Assembly: GCF_022427145.1 (NCBI RefSeq)
Contig: NZ_JAKSXN010000024.1
Location: 1 to 64,000, forward strand
Direction: 5' to 3'
DNA from: Paenibacillus timonensis
Lineage (GTDB): Bacteria; Bacillota; Bacilli; Paenibacillales; Paenibacillaceae
Length of the DNA stretch: 64,000 nucleotides
Of the stretch, positions 27,936 through 36,500 are shown in pieces. The notes under the pieces are model-generated. The model was not told where the DNA came from, made no database searches, and was given only the letters and a program-made list of their open reading frames with translations. The translations under genes and the position numbers were made by a program. The first letter of the stretch is position 1. Each line of letters starts with the position of its first letter.

Positions 27936-28841
27936 TTAAGTTGTTTGCGGATATTCCCGCAAGAAGGTCAAGAACGTTACCGCGGTAACCGGAAGCAACG
28001 TAGATTTCAAATGGATCGAATAAAACATCCGCTTGAACGACAGCCCTTCGATATCCAGCACCTCCAGCAGACCCAGCGCCTGCTCGTGCTTGACGGAAGA
28101 GGGCGAGATAATCGTGATGCCGATCCCGGCTTCTACCGCCGATTTTACCGCCCCCGTGCTGCCCAGCTCCATCAAGGTGCGGATCTGGCCGATATCGATC
28201 CCCCGTCTTCGCATTTCGTCCTCCATCACTTGCCGGGTTCCGGAACCTTTCTCCCGCAGCACAAAAGGATACAGAATCGCTTCCTCTACCGTGACGGACC
28301 TTCTCCCCGACAACGGATGACCGGCGGGAACGATCAGCTTCAGCTCATCCTCCATGACGGGCTCGGATACCATGTCCGGATGCTGAACCGGCGCTTCGAC
28401 CAGGCCGAAATTCAGCTGGTGGTTCATGATCTCATCGATAATTTGCGTCGTATTGATCACTTTCATGACGATCGAAATGTGCGGGTACCGCTGTCCGAAC
28501 GGGCCGAGCAGCCGAGGCAGGACGTATTCCCCGATCGTTAGGCTGGAGCCGAGCTGCAGCCGCCCCTCCAGCATGGACGTATGCCGCGACATGGCCTGCT
28601 CCGTTTCGCGGATCAGTTCCACGCTTTGGCGCGCAAACGGAAGCAAGGTTTGTCCCGCTTCGGTTAATTCGATCCTTTTCGTGGATCGGACCAGCAGCTT
28701 AGTACCAAAGTAGTCTTCCAGCGACTGGATTTGCATCGTAACCGCTGGCTGTGTCATGTGCAGCGCCTGGGCGGCTGCCGAGAAGCTGCCCCGTTGCGCT
28801 ACCGTATAGAAAATATGCAATTGGTGGTAGTTCAACGCCAT
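27936..28841 (-). CDS. LysR family transcriptional regulator
   Basis: This 301-residue regulator has an N-terminal winged helix-turn-helix (LHIFYTVAQRGSFSAAAQAL, then MTQPAVTMQIQSLE) and a two-lobed effector domain from about residue 90. The sequence is closest to the CysL/selenium-associated LysR group in my recollection, but no adjacent target gene identifies the effector. AGGGGAGTG lies seven bases before the ATG. Confidence 0.88.
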   Translation of the reverse strand: MALNYHQLHIFYTVAQRGSFSAAAQALHMTQPAVTMQIQSLEDYFGTKLLVRSTKRIELTEAGQTLLPFARQSVELIRETEQAMSRHTSMLEGRLQLGSSLTIGEYVLPRLLGPFGQRYPHISIVMKVINTTQIIDEIMNHQLNFGLVEAPVQHPDMVSEPVMEDELKLIVPAGHPLSGRRSVTVEEAILYPFVLREKGSGTRQVMEDEMRRRGIDIGQIRTLMELGSTGAVKSAVEAGIGITIISPSSVKHEQALGLLEVLDIEGLSFKRMFYSIHLKSTLLPVTAVTFLTFLREYPQTT

Positions 28842-28927
28842 CGTCCGGCACTCCCCTTTCTTCCCTTACAGAGGTTGTTTGAAAACCGACCTTTGGGATC
28901 TCCCACTTACAATAGCACGCCTGAGCC

Positions 28928-28965
28928 AACAAAAAAAGCATACCGTTCCCCGGCATGCTTGAATC
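28928..28965 (-). terminator. Terminator after the unknown gene at 28998
   Basis: On the minus strand AAGCATGCC-GGGGAAC-GGTATGCTTTTTTT lies 33 bases after the stop codon. Confidence 0.85.
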
Positions 28966-28997
28966 CGTATCGTCTTTCATTTACTTCCTTCCGCATC

Positions 28998-29435
28998 CTA
29001 TCGGCGCTTGCGGCTGTTCTTCATCAGCGTCATCCGCCGGGAATGGCGAAGCCAGGAATAATAGGATTTCAAATCGCGCAATTCAATGGTCTCCGACATC
29101 CGTCCCAGAAAGGTCACGATGATCATGCGATGCATCGGGCGTCCGGACAGGTCGAATTCGCCGGGAATTTCCGCAAATTCAGCTACCATCACGAGATCGT
29201 CATCGATCAGGTAGACATCTTCTTCCTTACGGTAATACGGCGTTATCCGTCCCTGCTTCAAACATTCCCAAGCCCATCCGGCAATCTGTTCGAAGCCGAT
29301 ATTGTCCCGATCGATCCTGTCCTGATACCGGAGCTTGGCATGATTCGTCACGACGATGTCGGCAACTCTCTTGTCCCCTAGCACAATATGGAAGGATTCA
29401 TAGGTTCTCCAGCGTTCCGTTGCCCTGTCTCTCAT
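28998..29435 (-). CDS. Conserved-looking protein of unknown function
   Basis: I do not recognise this 145-residue protein. It begins MRDRATERWRTYE, has a central segment NHAKLRYQDRIDRD, then hydrophobic strands (VYLIDDDLVMVAEF, RMIIVTFLG) and a strongly basic tail (RRMTLMKNSRKRR). The strand order with an early histidine/arginine loosely recalls small RNase-toxin-like (DUF4258/RelE) folds, but this is only an impression. The ATG at 29435 has GAGGTG upstream. It has its own promoter and terminator, so it is a monocistronic gene and shows no antitoxin partner. Confidence 0.75.
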   Translation of the reverse strand: MRDRATERWRTYESFHIVLGDKRVADIVVTNHAKLRYQDRIDRDNIGFEQIAGWAWECLKQGRITPYYRKEEDVYLIDDDLVMVAEFAEIPGEFDLSGRPMHRMIIVTFLGRMSETIELRDLKSYYSWLRHSRRMTLMKNSRKRR

Positions 29436-29514
29436 GCCGCACCTCACATTAATAGGTCTGAAAAAATAAAAAATTGCCGAATTAGGTCTTTATAACTAAG
29501 CACTTTCGCCTATT

Positions 29515-29543
29515 ATATTACAACAACCCCTAATTTTCTACAA
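29515..29543 (-). promoter_or_regulatory. Predicted promoter of the unknown gene
   Basis: On the minus strand TTGTAG (29543-29538), 17 bases and TAATAT (29520-29515) lie 80 bases before the start at 29435. Confidence 0.5.
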
Positions 29544-29629
29544 GGTCAAAGCGAAATTATTCCAAGATTAAGGAGATTTTTGGTACTTTAGACTCATTTT
29601 TTGACACAGGCCATACATCCTACTTTCCC

Positions 29630-29668
29630 ATAAAAAAACCGCACAGCGAATGTATCGCTGTGCGGCAC
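29630..29668 (-). terminator. Terminator after ylbG
   Basis: On the minus strand GCCGCACAGCGA-TACAT-TCGCTGTGCGGT is followed by TTTTTTT, 33 bases after the ylbG stop. Confidence 0.92.
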
Positions 29669-29700
29669 TTAACTCCGGTCGCCCGGCCTTTCTGCGATTT

Positions 29701-29964
29701 CTACAATCCGTAGAAGCGGGTTTTATCCGGAACGTCCTTGCTGTATTCGGTTTTAATTTCCCCACGGTACGACCGCTCGATTTTGCGAACGTAGGAAAGC
29801 TTGCGGATGTTCCGCATCGTTTCCTCCGCCCGGTCAGCGTTGACATACATCACGACATAATGCATCCGCCGGGACAGATAATGCACGCTTCCGTATTTAT
29901 CCAAGTTCCTTGCCGCCTTTAAGTCGCTCACCCATATGATATAGCCTGTACGCTCCGGAAACAT
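29701..29964 (-). CDS. ylbG: YlbG family protein (DUF2129)
   Basis: This 87-residue protein belongs to the YlbG family, found next to ylbF in many Bacillales. Its function is unknown. Family features are the N-terminal RTGYIIWVSDLKAARNL, the RRMHYVVMYV strand and FVKK-like YVRKIERSYR. The ATG at 29964 is chosen for the strong GGGAAGGGGG upstream. Eight more upstream codons are open but unlikely. The next gene upstream is ylbF. Confidence 0.88.
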   Translation of the reverse strand: MFPERTGYIIWVSDLKAARNLDKYGSVHYLSRRMHYVVMYVNADRAEETMRNIRKLSYVRKIERSYRGEIKTEYSKDVPDKTRFYGL

Positions 29965-29993
29965 GACTTTCCCCCTTCCCTTCCTCAACTATT

Positions 29994-30040
29994 GAAAATT
30001 CCGGAAAGTCGCGGTCCTGCCGCTTCTTCCGGAATTCTCG
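29994..30040 (-). terminator. Probable terminator after ylbF
   Basis: On the minus strand GAATTCCGGAA pairs with TTCCGGAATTTTC around an inner GC stem, 15 bases after the ylbF stop. The T run is short. Confidence 0.65.
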
Positions 30041-30054
30041 GCTGCCTATGCCTT

Positions 30055-30492
30055 TCAGCCGCAGCTGCAACTTCCGCCGCTGCCGCATCCGCCTTTCGGG
30101 TTCGGATCATTGCCCGGCACCTTGATCGTATCGGAAACGGCATAAGCGATCATTTCCGACATCTGGTGAAGAATATCGTCCAGCTCGTTCTCGGCTGCTT
30201 TGAATTTGCGGACCGCCTCGAAGCGCTCCAATTCCCGCTCCACCTCGGCCACTTTATCTTTGGCTTCGTGATAGTTGGGATGGAAGTGTCCGAAACGCTC
30301 GGTCTCCCGGAACAGCTCTTTCTGAGCCTCAAGCTTCTTGACCCACGCCTGAATTTCGCTATCCGCCTCCACGCGCTGCTTCCAATACAAGTATTCGGAA
30401 ACGGCGGCGGATTGATTTATCATATCGCCCAATTCATAGGCGTTTGTCAGCACTGCGGCCATATCGACCGTGTTCTTCGCGATTACGCTCAT
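30055..30492 (-). CDS. ylbF: YlbF/RicF regulator with C-terminal cysteine cluster
   Basis: This 145-residue helical protein matches YlbF (RicF), part of the YaaT-YmcA-YlbF complex that binds RNase Y and directs mRNA maturation, sporulation and biofilm switches. ETERFGHFHPNYHEAKDKV is typical. The tail GGCGSGGSCSCG holds three cysteines, consistent with the [4Fe-4S] clusters described for the Bacillus complex. The start is weakly supported (GCGAGATG). ymcA and yaaT are not in this window. Confidence 0.9.
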   Translation of the reverse strand: MSVIAKNTVDMAAVLTNAYELGDMINQSAAVSEYLYWKQRVEADSEIQAWVKKLEAQKELFRETERFGHFHPNYHEAKDKVAEVERELERFEAVRKFKAAENELDDILHQMSEMIAYAVSDTIKVPGNDPNPKGGCGSGGSCSCG

Positions 30493-30588
30493 GAATTTTC
30501 ATCTCGCTTTTGCGGTTAATGTTCTACCCCTGGGTAGACGACATTATCATACCACAATCCCTTAGCGAGCAGAAGAGGTTCATCCTTC

Positions 30589-32496
30589 CTAATCTCCCGA
30601 TCCGCGTAAACTTGCCGGCAAGATTAGGCGAATCGCCTGCCAATCTCCGGGAGAGAGCACGGTTTCCCTCGCCGGATCCCCGGAAGAAGGAAGCAACCGT
30701 ACTTTTAAGCGCCAGTCCGTTTCGCCTTCCGCTCCAAGCGGCACGCCAAGGATTGTCTCCCCGCCGATTTGCAGCATGAGTTTGGCCCGCCAAGCTATGG
30801 CGCGTTCCACCAGCTCCCGGGCGGTCGAGGCGTGATACTTTCGCAGCTCCTTCCACCACATGGCGGGTATTTCGGACAATCCCGGAAACAATTCCTCAAC
30901 GCTTGGCGAATTGATCTCCGGCTCGTAAAAATGCAAATCCGCGCCTTGATAGATCCACCCCTGGCCGCCCTGCCTCTTGACCTCTTCGCTATCAGGCCAG
31001 GGTACCTCCGCCAGCTTCGGATACATCGGTTCGTCGGGATTTTGCGTTTGCCTATGGACCGGCGCCAATCGCTCTCCGTCTAAGATTTTCAAGACGTCGG
31101 CCTCGAAGTCCGGATTTACGAGATAATGGAGCGGGCCAATCCGCTCCAGCTTGCCTGCCAACAACGGCAAGCCGGCGATTCGATCCGCGGCATCCGCATC
31201 CGCGCAGCTGAGCAGCTTCGCTTCGACCAGCGTCGTCCGGCCGATCTCCCGGCCCCACTGAAGCAGGGCGTCGCGAACAGGCTCCGGCAGGCCGGCGGAG
31301 TATTCCTCCAACAGCCGCAGGACCTCCTGCGGCGTACGGCCCAGCCGGCAAGCCTGCTCCAGGCCCGAGCGCGTCAGACGGTAGACGCTCATCACGCCGG
31401 AAGAGACCAACTCGGCGCATGCCTCCAGCTCGAAACGGACTGTAAAGGGCACGTCTGGCGGAACGAGTAGCTCGAAATCGGGTTGTACAATCAGCTTTCC
31501 TTCAGCGGCTTGAGATGTCACAGGCGAAGAAGGGCTCCGTTCGATCAGCCAACGGAACATCGCACCGTCCTCAGGATGGCTGCCGAGCTCCATCCAGCCA
31601 CAGCCGCAAAGGGTGTCCAACCAACCTTGGATCCAGACTTCGCGCTCCGTGGACGGATTGCTGTCCGGTCCCAGCAGCCCCTGGTCTTGGAGTGAGCCGA
31701 GCAATTCCTCGAGCGAATACCAAACGCCGGTTCTCAAATCCGCCGCCGTCATTCGCAAAACAACATGCTGTAACGCGGCATCTGCCGGTACATAGCGCTG
31801 CAGCATTTCGTGCATCAGGACGACGTTCATTGCCTGCAGGTCAAAGGATAGCCACGCCGCCAATCCCGGCGGATGAACCCGCCATAACGCCCGTTCCTTG
31901 ACGATCAACCCCAACGCCAGCATTAGATCCAGCGCGACGGCAAGCGCGGGTGAATACACGTCCGGATGCGGATAGTTTAGCTTTAGATCGGCAACGTCCT
32001 CCGCTTTCAACGCGATCCGCGCTTCCAGCTTGCCGCGTTCCTTCTGATGAATCGTCCCTTTCGCCGTCATCCGCAGCCCGTTGCCGGCCATCCAGGTTAA
32101 AGCGCGGAACAGATCCAGCGCCAGACCGGGTTTCGCCTCCCGACGCAGTTCAACGCGCGCCGGGTCCTGCACCCGCAGCTCCGCGTACCCCCACGCGTCC
32201 CCTATTCCCAGCAGCCGGTCCAGCGGCAGGTAATACAGCTTCTCGCCCCAAGCTTTGCGCACCGCGGCGAGGTCTCCGGAGCGCAGCAACGCCGGAAGCG
32301 CTGCGCGTATGTCCGCTCCGCTTACGTCTCCGGCCGCAGCGGCGTTGGCCTGTTCCAGCTTAAACGGCTGACCGGCAAAGCGGTGAAACAGGAGCTGAAG
32401 CGCCTGCATTTCGGCTTCATTCAACGAGTTCGCATTCCGCATCTCCTTCAAAGGAAGCTCGCCTTCATAAGCCGACATACTTGGTCCCCTGCTCAT
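30589..32496 (-). CDS. Helicase-associated domain protein, partner of XPB-like helicase
   Basis: This 635-residue protein appears to carry the Helicase_C_3 (XPB/Ssl2 N-terminal-like) domain in its middle: GKLIVQPDFELLVPPDVP, then LEACAELVSSGVMSVYRLTRSGLEQA and TPQEVLRLLEEYS. N-terminal helical winged-helix-like regions and a C-terminal part with no known motif flank it. No Walker A motif is visible. The ATG overlaps the helicase stop as ATGA, so the two are co-translated. Actinobacteria such as Mycobacterium have a similar neighbour beside their XPB gene, as I recall. Its role is inferred as an accessory factor for DNA unwinding or repair. Confidence 0.82.
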   Translation of the reverse strand: MSRGPSMSAYEGELPLKEMRNANSLNEAEMQALQLLFHRFAGQPFKLEQANAAAAGDVSGADIRAALPALLRSGDLAAVRKAWGEKLYYLPLDRLLGIGDAWGYAELRVQDPARVELRREAKPGLALDLFRALTWMAGNGLRMTAKGTIHQKERGKLEARIALKAEDVADLKLNYPHPDVYSPALAVALDLMLALGLIVKERALWRVHPPGLAAWLSFDLQAMNVVLMHEMLQRYVPADAALQHVVLRMTAADLRTGVWYSLEELLGSLQDQGLLGPDSNPSTEREVWIQGWLDTLCGCGWMELGSHPEDGAMFRWLIERSPSSPVTSQAAEGKLIVQPDFELLVPPDVPFTVRFELEACAELVSSGVMSVYRLTRSGLEQACRLGRTPQEVLRLLEEYSAGLPEPVRDALLQWGREIGRTTLVEAKLLSCADADAADRIAGLPLLAGKLERIGPLHYLVNPDFEADVLKILDGERLAPVHRQTQNPDEPMYPKLAEVPWPDSEEVKRQGGQGWIYQGADLHFYEPEINSPSVEELFPGLSEIPAMWWKELRKYHASTARELVERAIAWRAKLMLQIGGETILGVPLGAEGETDWRLKVRLLPSSGDPARETVLSPGDWQAIRLILPASLRGSGD

Positions 32497-34187
32497 GCTT
32501 CAACCCCCTCCCGATCTCTCAGCACGGCATATTCATAACCTTGCTCCAGCAAAAACAACTGCCGCCGTAAAGCAAACTCTTGCTCCCGGGTGTTCTCCGA
32601 AACAAGCGTATAAAAATAGGCTCGGCTGCCGTCCCGCTTCGGCCGCAAGATCCGGCCCAGACGCTGGGCCTCCTCTTGGCGTGAGCCAAAACTGCCGGAT
32701 ATTTGAATGGCCACCGAAGCATCTGGTAAATCTACCGCGAAATTGGCGACTTTCGAAACCACCAGGACCTGCAGTTCCCCATCGCGGAAAGCCTGAAACA
32801 GTTTGCCACGCTCCGCCTGGGGTGTACTTCCGGTGATGAGCGGGACTTGAAGCTCCCTTGCCATGCACTGCAGTTGGTCCACATACTGTCCGATAACCAG
32901 CACCTGACGATCCCGATGCCGATCCAAAAGCCGCCTTACAATCTCGTTTTTGTATGGATTTTCCGCAGCGATGCGAAACTTCTCCCGTCCTTCGGCTTGA
33001 ACGTATTTGTCCTGCTGGGGTTCAGGCATCGCCACCCGGATCTCCTGACAATCAACCTGTGCGATAAACCCGCTTTCTTCCAGGGTTCTCCACGGAACAT
33101 CGTACCGCTTCGGTCCGATCAGGGAGAAGACATCCCGCTCGCAGCCGTCCTCTCGAACCAGCGTGGCGGTCAAGCCGAGGCGTCTCGTCGCTTGGATGTC
33201 GGCCGTTGCGCGAAAGATCGGTGCCGGAAGTAGATGCACTTCATCGTATATGATCAGCCCCCAATCACGTTCATTAAACAAAGACATATGCTTGAAGCCT
33301 TCCTCTTTCCGCGAGCGGTGCGTCAATATTTGATACGTAGATACGGTAACCGGCTTGACCTGTTTCTTCTCGCCCGAATACTCCCCGATCGCCTCGGCAG
33401 GCAGCGTTGTTTTCGAATTTAACTCGGCAATCCATTGGCGCACCGAAGTCACATTGGAAGTCAGAATTAACGTCTCGCATTGAAACCTTTCCATTGCCGC
33501 AAGACCAACCACAGTTTTGCCCGCACCGCAGGGGAGCACCACGACACCGCTGCCGCCGTCGCCCGTCTCGCTGGCAAATCCAGCGACGGCTTCCCGCTGA
33601 TACGGTCTGAGCAGGAACGGATGCCCCTCGTCCAGCTCCTGCCGAAGTACGATCTCGAGGGTGCGGCCTTGATGATACCCTGCTTCGTCCAGCACGGGAT
33701 AGCCCAGCCGGGCAAGCTCCTGCTTTAAGGAGCCGCGGCACGAGGCTGGCAAATGGAGGCGTCGCTCGTCCACCAGGCACCATGTCCCCGCCGGCAAAGC
33801 CAGTTGGCCGGCTATAGGCTCCAGGAAGCCGGCTTCAACGGTATCGTCGCACTCCAATTCCAGCCGGTCCGATTCCCCAGGAATCGGACGCAGCTTTAAT
33901 TGCCCATACCGGCCCATCCAGCGTCGGATGTCTTCGGCAGCACCACTCGGCAGCCCGTACCGGGCCAAGGACGCAAGTTGATCCAGCACTTGGTCCGCGT
34001 CGATTCCACAGGAAGCGGCGTGCCATAAAGTGAGTGGGGTGATTCGATATGTATGATAGAAAGCCGGGCTCTTCACCAACTCGGCGTAATGGGATAACTG
34101 CTCCCGTGCCGTATCGAAGCCGGGATGCTCCTTCTCCAGCAGCACCGTCAAATCTCTTTGAACGATGCATGCTCCCGTTTCATTCAT
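32493..34187 (-). CDS. XPB/Rad25-type DNA helicase
   Basis: This 564-residue SF2 helicase resembles XPB (ERCC3), the translocase used in archaeal and eukaryotic excision repair. Motifs in order are a damage-recognition-like N-terminus (about 80-170), Walker A PCGAGKT, DEVH box, LGLTATL, the XPB RED motif in LVREDG, and motif VI QRLGRILRPK. The ATG at 34187 has AAGGAGGG seven bases upstream. The downstream partner overlaps by four bases. Most Bacilli lack XPB, so this is an accessory repair gene. The actual DNA substrate is unknown. Confidence 0.93.
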   Translation of the reverse strand: MNETGACIVQRDLTVLLEKEHPGFDTAREQLSHYAELVKSPAFYHTYRITPLTLWHAASCGIDADQVLDQLASLARYGLPSGAAEDIRRWMGRYGQLKLRPIPGESDRLELECDDTVEAGFLEPIAGQLALPAGTWCLVDERRLHLPASCRGSLKQELARLGYPVLDEAGYHQGRTLEIVLRQELDEGHPFLLRPYQREAVAGFASETGDGGSGVVVLPCGAGKTVVGLAAMERFQCETLILTSNVTSVRQWIAELNSKTTLPAEAIGEYSGEKKQVKPVTVSTYQILTHRSRKEEGFKHMSLFNERDWGLIIYDEVHLLPAPIFRATADIQATRRLGLTATLVREDGCERDVFSLIGPKRYDVPWRTLEESGFIAQVDCQEIRVAMPEPQQDKYVQAEGREKFRIAAENPYKNEIVRRLLDRHRDRQVLVIGQYVDQLQCMARELQVPLITGSTPQAERGKLFQAFRDGELQVLVVSKVANFAVDLPDASVAIQISGSFGSRQEEAQRLGRILRPKRDGSRAYFYTLVSENTREQEFALRRQLFLLEQGYEYAVLRDREGVEA

Positions 34188-34214
34188 CGGTTTGCCCTCC
34201 TTTAGTTCAGTTCG

Positions 34215-34262
34215 CCGCAATCAGCAAAAAGGAGAAGTCCGCCGCACTGGCCGCGGACCTCT
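34215..34262 (-). terminator. Terminator after the CBS-domain gene
   Basis: On the minus strand GGAGAGGTCCGC pairs with GGCGGACTTCTCC and is followed by TTTTT. It lies 19 bases after the CBS gene stop and 27 bases before the helicase start. Confidence 0.85.
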
Positions 34263-34280
34263 CCCGCTTGTTTCCATCTC

Positions 34281-34706
34281 CTAATGCACCTGCTCCGAGA
34301 TTTCGGACAAAGCTTCTCCCGCATTGTCGGCAAAGATGTTACGCACGGCCATATCGCCGATTGAAACGATTCCGATCAAGCGATCCCCTTCGCATACCGG
34401 AAGCCGGCGAATTTGCTGCTGGGCCATCAGTTCAGCCGCCTCATCCACCGACATGTCGCGGGAAGCGGTTTTGATCCCTTTGGTCATCACTTCATCGACC
34501 GCGGTAGAGCCGGGCCGCTTCTCAGCGATCCCGCGAATGACCAAATCCCGGTCGGTGATAACGCCGATCAGCTTATCCCCGCCTTCGACCACCGGAATAA
34601 ACCCCGTGTCGTTTTCTTTCATCTTTACCGCCACTTCATAGACATTATCTTGTGGGGTCACAGTCACGATGTCATCGGTCATGATTTCGCTAACTTTTTT
34701 CAACAT
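34281..34706 (-). CDS. Two-CBS-domain protein (YhcV/Hrp1-like)
   Basis: This 141-residue protein consists of two CBS domains: DIVTVTPQDNVYEVAVKM with VIGVITDRDLVIRG-type GVITDRDLVIRGIA, then IKTASRDMSVDEAAELM with RLIGIVSIGDMAVRN. CBS pairs usually bind adenine nucleotides. The protein has no catalytic domain. GAAGGAGGG precedes the ATG. Its function is unknown. It is not adjacent to acuA/acuC and is not an AcuB, which would add an ACT domain. Confidence 0.9.
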   Translation of the reverse strand: MLKKVSEIMTDDIVTVTPQDNVYEVAVKMKENDTGFIPVVEGGDKLIGVITDRDLVIRGIAEKRPGSTAVDEVMTKGIKTASRDMSVDEAAELMAQQQIRRLPVCEGDRLIGIVSIGDMAVRNIFADNAGEALSEISEQVH

Positions 34707-34748
34707 ATATCCCTCCTTCGGACATAGCGTGCCAAAGAAGGAAGCGGT

Positions 34749-35918
34749 TTATGCGTGTTCGTCCTGATAGGATTCCGCCATCGCGGCCAGCAGACCCGCC
34801 GCATGCAGCATGGCGTCCTCGTCGATGTCGAATTTCGGATGGTGATGCGGGTAAATCGCGCCTTTGTCGGGGTTTCCGGCCCCTACGAACATAAAGCAGC
34901 CCGGCACTTGCTGTAAATAGTAAGCGAAATCCTCCGCCGGCATAATCTTCGGCGACAACTCGGCCCGAAGCCCGAATACACCGGGAGCCACTTTCATAAA
35001 TCGGCGGTATTCACCTTCGTCGTTCACCAAGCTCGGGTAACCCATCATATAGTTGATTTGGGCCTCCGCGCCGTACGCCTCTGCCGTATTTTTAGCCAAA
35101 ACATGGATTCGCTCGCGAATCAGCTCTCTTGTCTCCTCACGGAAGCAACGAACCGTACCGGACAGCCTGCAGCGGTCAGCGATGATGTTCTGCGCCGTGC
35201 CGCCCTGGATGGAACCAATCGTGACGACGGCCGGATCCAGCGGATCAACCGAACGGCTCACAACGCTTTGAAGCTGCAGCACCAGTGCCGAAGCGGCCAC
35301 TACGCTGTCTACCGTTTTGTGCGGCATACCGCCGTGTCCCCCACGCCCTTGCACATCGATGAAAAATTCATCGGTCGAGGCCATCAGCGGTCCCGGTGCG
35401 CTCGCTATGGTGCCGACGGGAATGGGCGTCCACAGGTGAACTCCGTAAATGACGTCTACCCCGTCCAACGCCCCTTCCTCGATCATCGATTTTGCCCCGC
35501 CAGGGCACACTTCTTCCGCCGGCTGGAAGAGCAGTCGGATTTCCCCGCGCAGCTTCGCTTGGGTCCGGCTGTAGTATTCGGCCAGCGCCAGCAACGTAGC
35601 CGTATGGCCATCATGCCCGCAGGCGTGCATCACGCCGGGGTGCAAAGAGGCGTACTCGCACGTTTTCTCGTCCTGGATCGGCAGCGCGTCCATGTCGGCT
35701 CGAAGCGCTATCGTTTTGCCGGGAAGCTCCCCCCGAATTTTGGCCACGAGTCCAAAGCCGCCGACGTTGGCTACTGTATCGATGCCTAGCCCCCGCAAGA
35801 TTCCGGCGATCTGCGCCGAAGTCTCTTTCTCCATGAAGGAAAGCTCCGGATGACGGTGTAAGTGCCGCCGCCGTTCCACCATGGATGGAAACAAATCGCT
35901 TAACCGCTTCTCCTCCAT
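34749..35918 (-). CDS. M20 family amidohydrolase
   Basis: This 389-residue protein is an M20D peptidase/amidohydrolase of the hippurate hydrolase and N-acyl-amino-acid deacylase group. RRHLHRHPELSFME, ALRADMDALPIQDE, the metal-binding HACGHDGHTATLL, and EEVCPGGAKSMIEEG are characteristic, and the dimerisation domain starts near residue 180. The start at 35918 has AGAGGAG upstream. A GTG at 35942 is less likely. Substrate specificity cannot be inferred. Confidence 0.9.
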   Translation of the reverse strand: MEEKRLSDLFPSMVERRRHLHRHPELSFMEKETSAQIAGILRGLGIDTVANVGGFGLVAKIRGELPGKTIALRADMDALPIQDEKTCEYASLHPGVMHACGHDGHTATLLALAEYYSRTQAKLRGEIRLLFQPAEEVCPGGAKSMIEEGALDGVDVIYGVHLWTPIPVGTIASAPGPLMASTDEFFIDVQGRGGHGGMPHKTVDSVVAASALVLQLQSVVSRSVDPLDPAVVTIGSIQGGTAQNIIADRCRLSGTVRCFREETRELIRERIHVLAKNTAEAYGAEAQINYMMGYPSLVNDEGEYRRFMKVAPGVFGLRAELSPKIMPAEDFAYYLQQVPGCFMFVGAGNPDKGAIYPHHHPKFDIDEDAMLHAAGLLAAMAESYQDEHA

Positions 35919-36031
35919 CGTCCCACTCCTCTTTTCTTTCACGATCTCATTTAGCTTATTGTAGCAGAAAACGGGATCATGGATCAGGTCAACCTTGCGA
36001 GAAATCGCCGATTTGCGAGGTTTCCCTATGC

Positions 36032-36060
36032 TTGCACAACCGATGGAAACATAATATCAT
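36032..36060 (+). promoter_or_regulatory. Predicted promoter of yugN-ftsW
   Basis: TTGCAC (36032-36037), a 17-base spacer and TATCAT (36055-36060) lie 86 bases before the yugN ATG. Confidence 0.5.
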
Positions 36061-36146
36061 GAGGATAAGTGTGATAAGTTTGATGAAAGTTCACAATTTG
36101 AACAGCGAACTTTTGGACCAATATTTTTAAGGGGGCACTCTTTACA

Positions 36147-36488
36147 ATGATCGTAGAAAATACCGGATTGGACGGACTGCAAAGCGATTTGGCATACTTG
36201 GACGAAGCTGCGGAGAAGGTGGGCTTCGTACGCTGGCAATGGGAATACTATCGCGCTACATACGATTTTAAAATCGAATACAATAACAGTGACTACTACC
36301 TCCGTATCAACACGCGGGCAGTAGAAGGCAAACTGGAACGTCCGGACACGGTACTGGCGATCGAAGCGGTCTATATGGGGCGGGCCACTTTTCCGCATGG
36401 ATTAGAGTATGAATCGGAGATTCCCGCAATGGTAATGAAGACCGCCAATCATAAATTGACGGAATTGAAGGAACTTCTTGAGGCCTAA
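36147..36488 (+). CDS. YugN-like family protein
   Basis: This 113-residue protein resembles YugN, a small Bacillales family of unknown function. Visible features are a helical N-terminus (GLDGLQSDLAYLDEAAEKVGF), a strand-rich centre (YDFKIEYNNSDYYLRI) and the C-terminal VMKTANHKLTELKELLE. AAGGGGGC lies nine bases before the ATG. The next gene, ftsW, follows after 12 bases, so they are probably co-transcribed. Confidence 0.82.
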   Translation: MIVENTGLDGLQSDLAYLDEAAEKVGFVRWQWEYYRATYDFKIEYNNSDYYLRINTRAVEGKLERPDTVLAIEAVYMGRATFPHGLEYESEIPAMVMKTANHKLTELKELLEA

Positions 36489-36500
36489 GCGGACACGGCG

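Noticed and set aside
34281-34706. CBS-domain protein as a displaced AcuB
   Set aside because: It has only two CBS domains in 141 residues, without the ACT domain of AcuB, and lies 19 kb from acuA/acuC.
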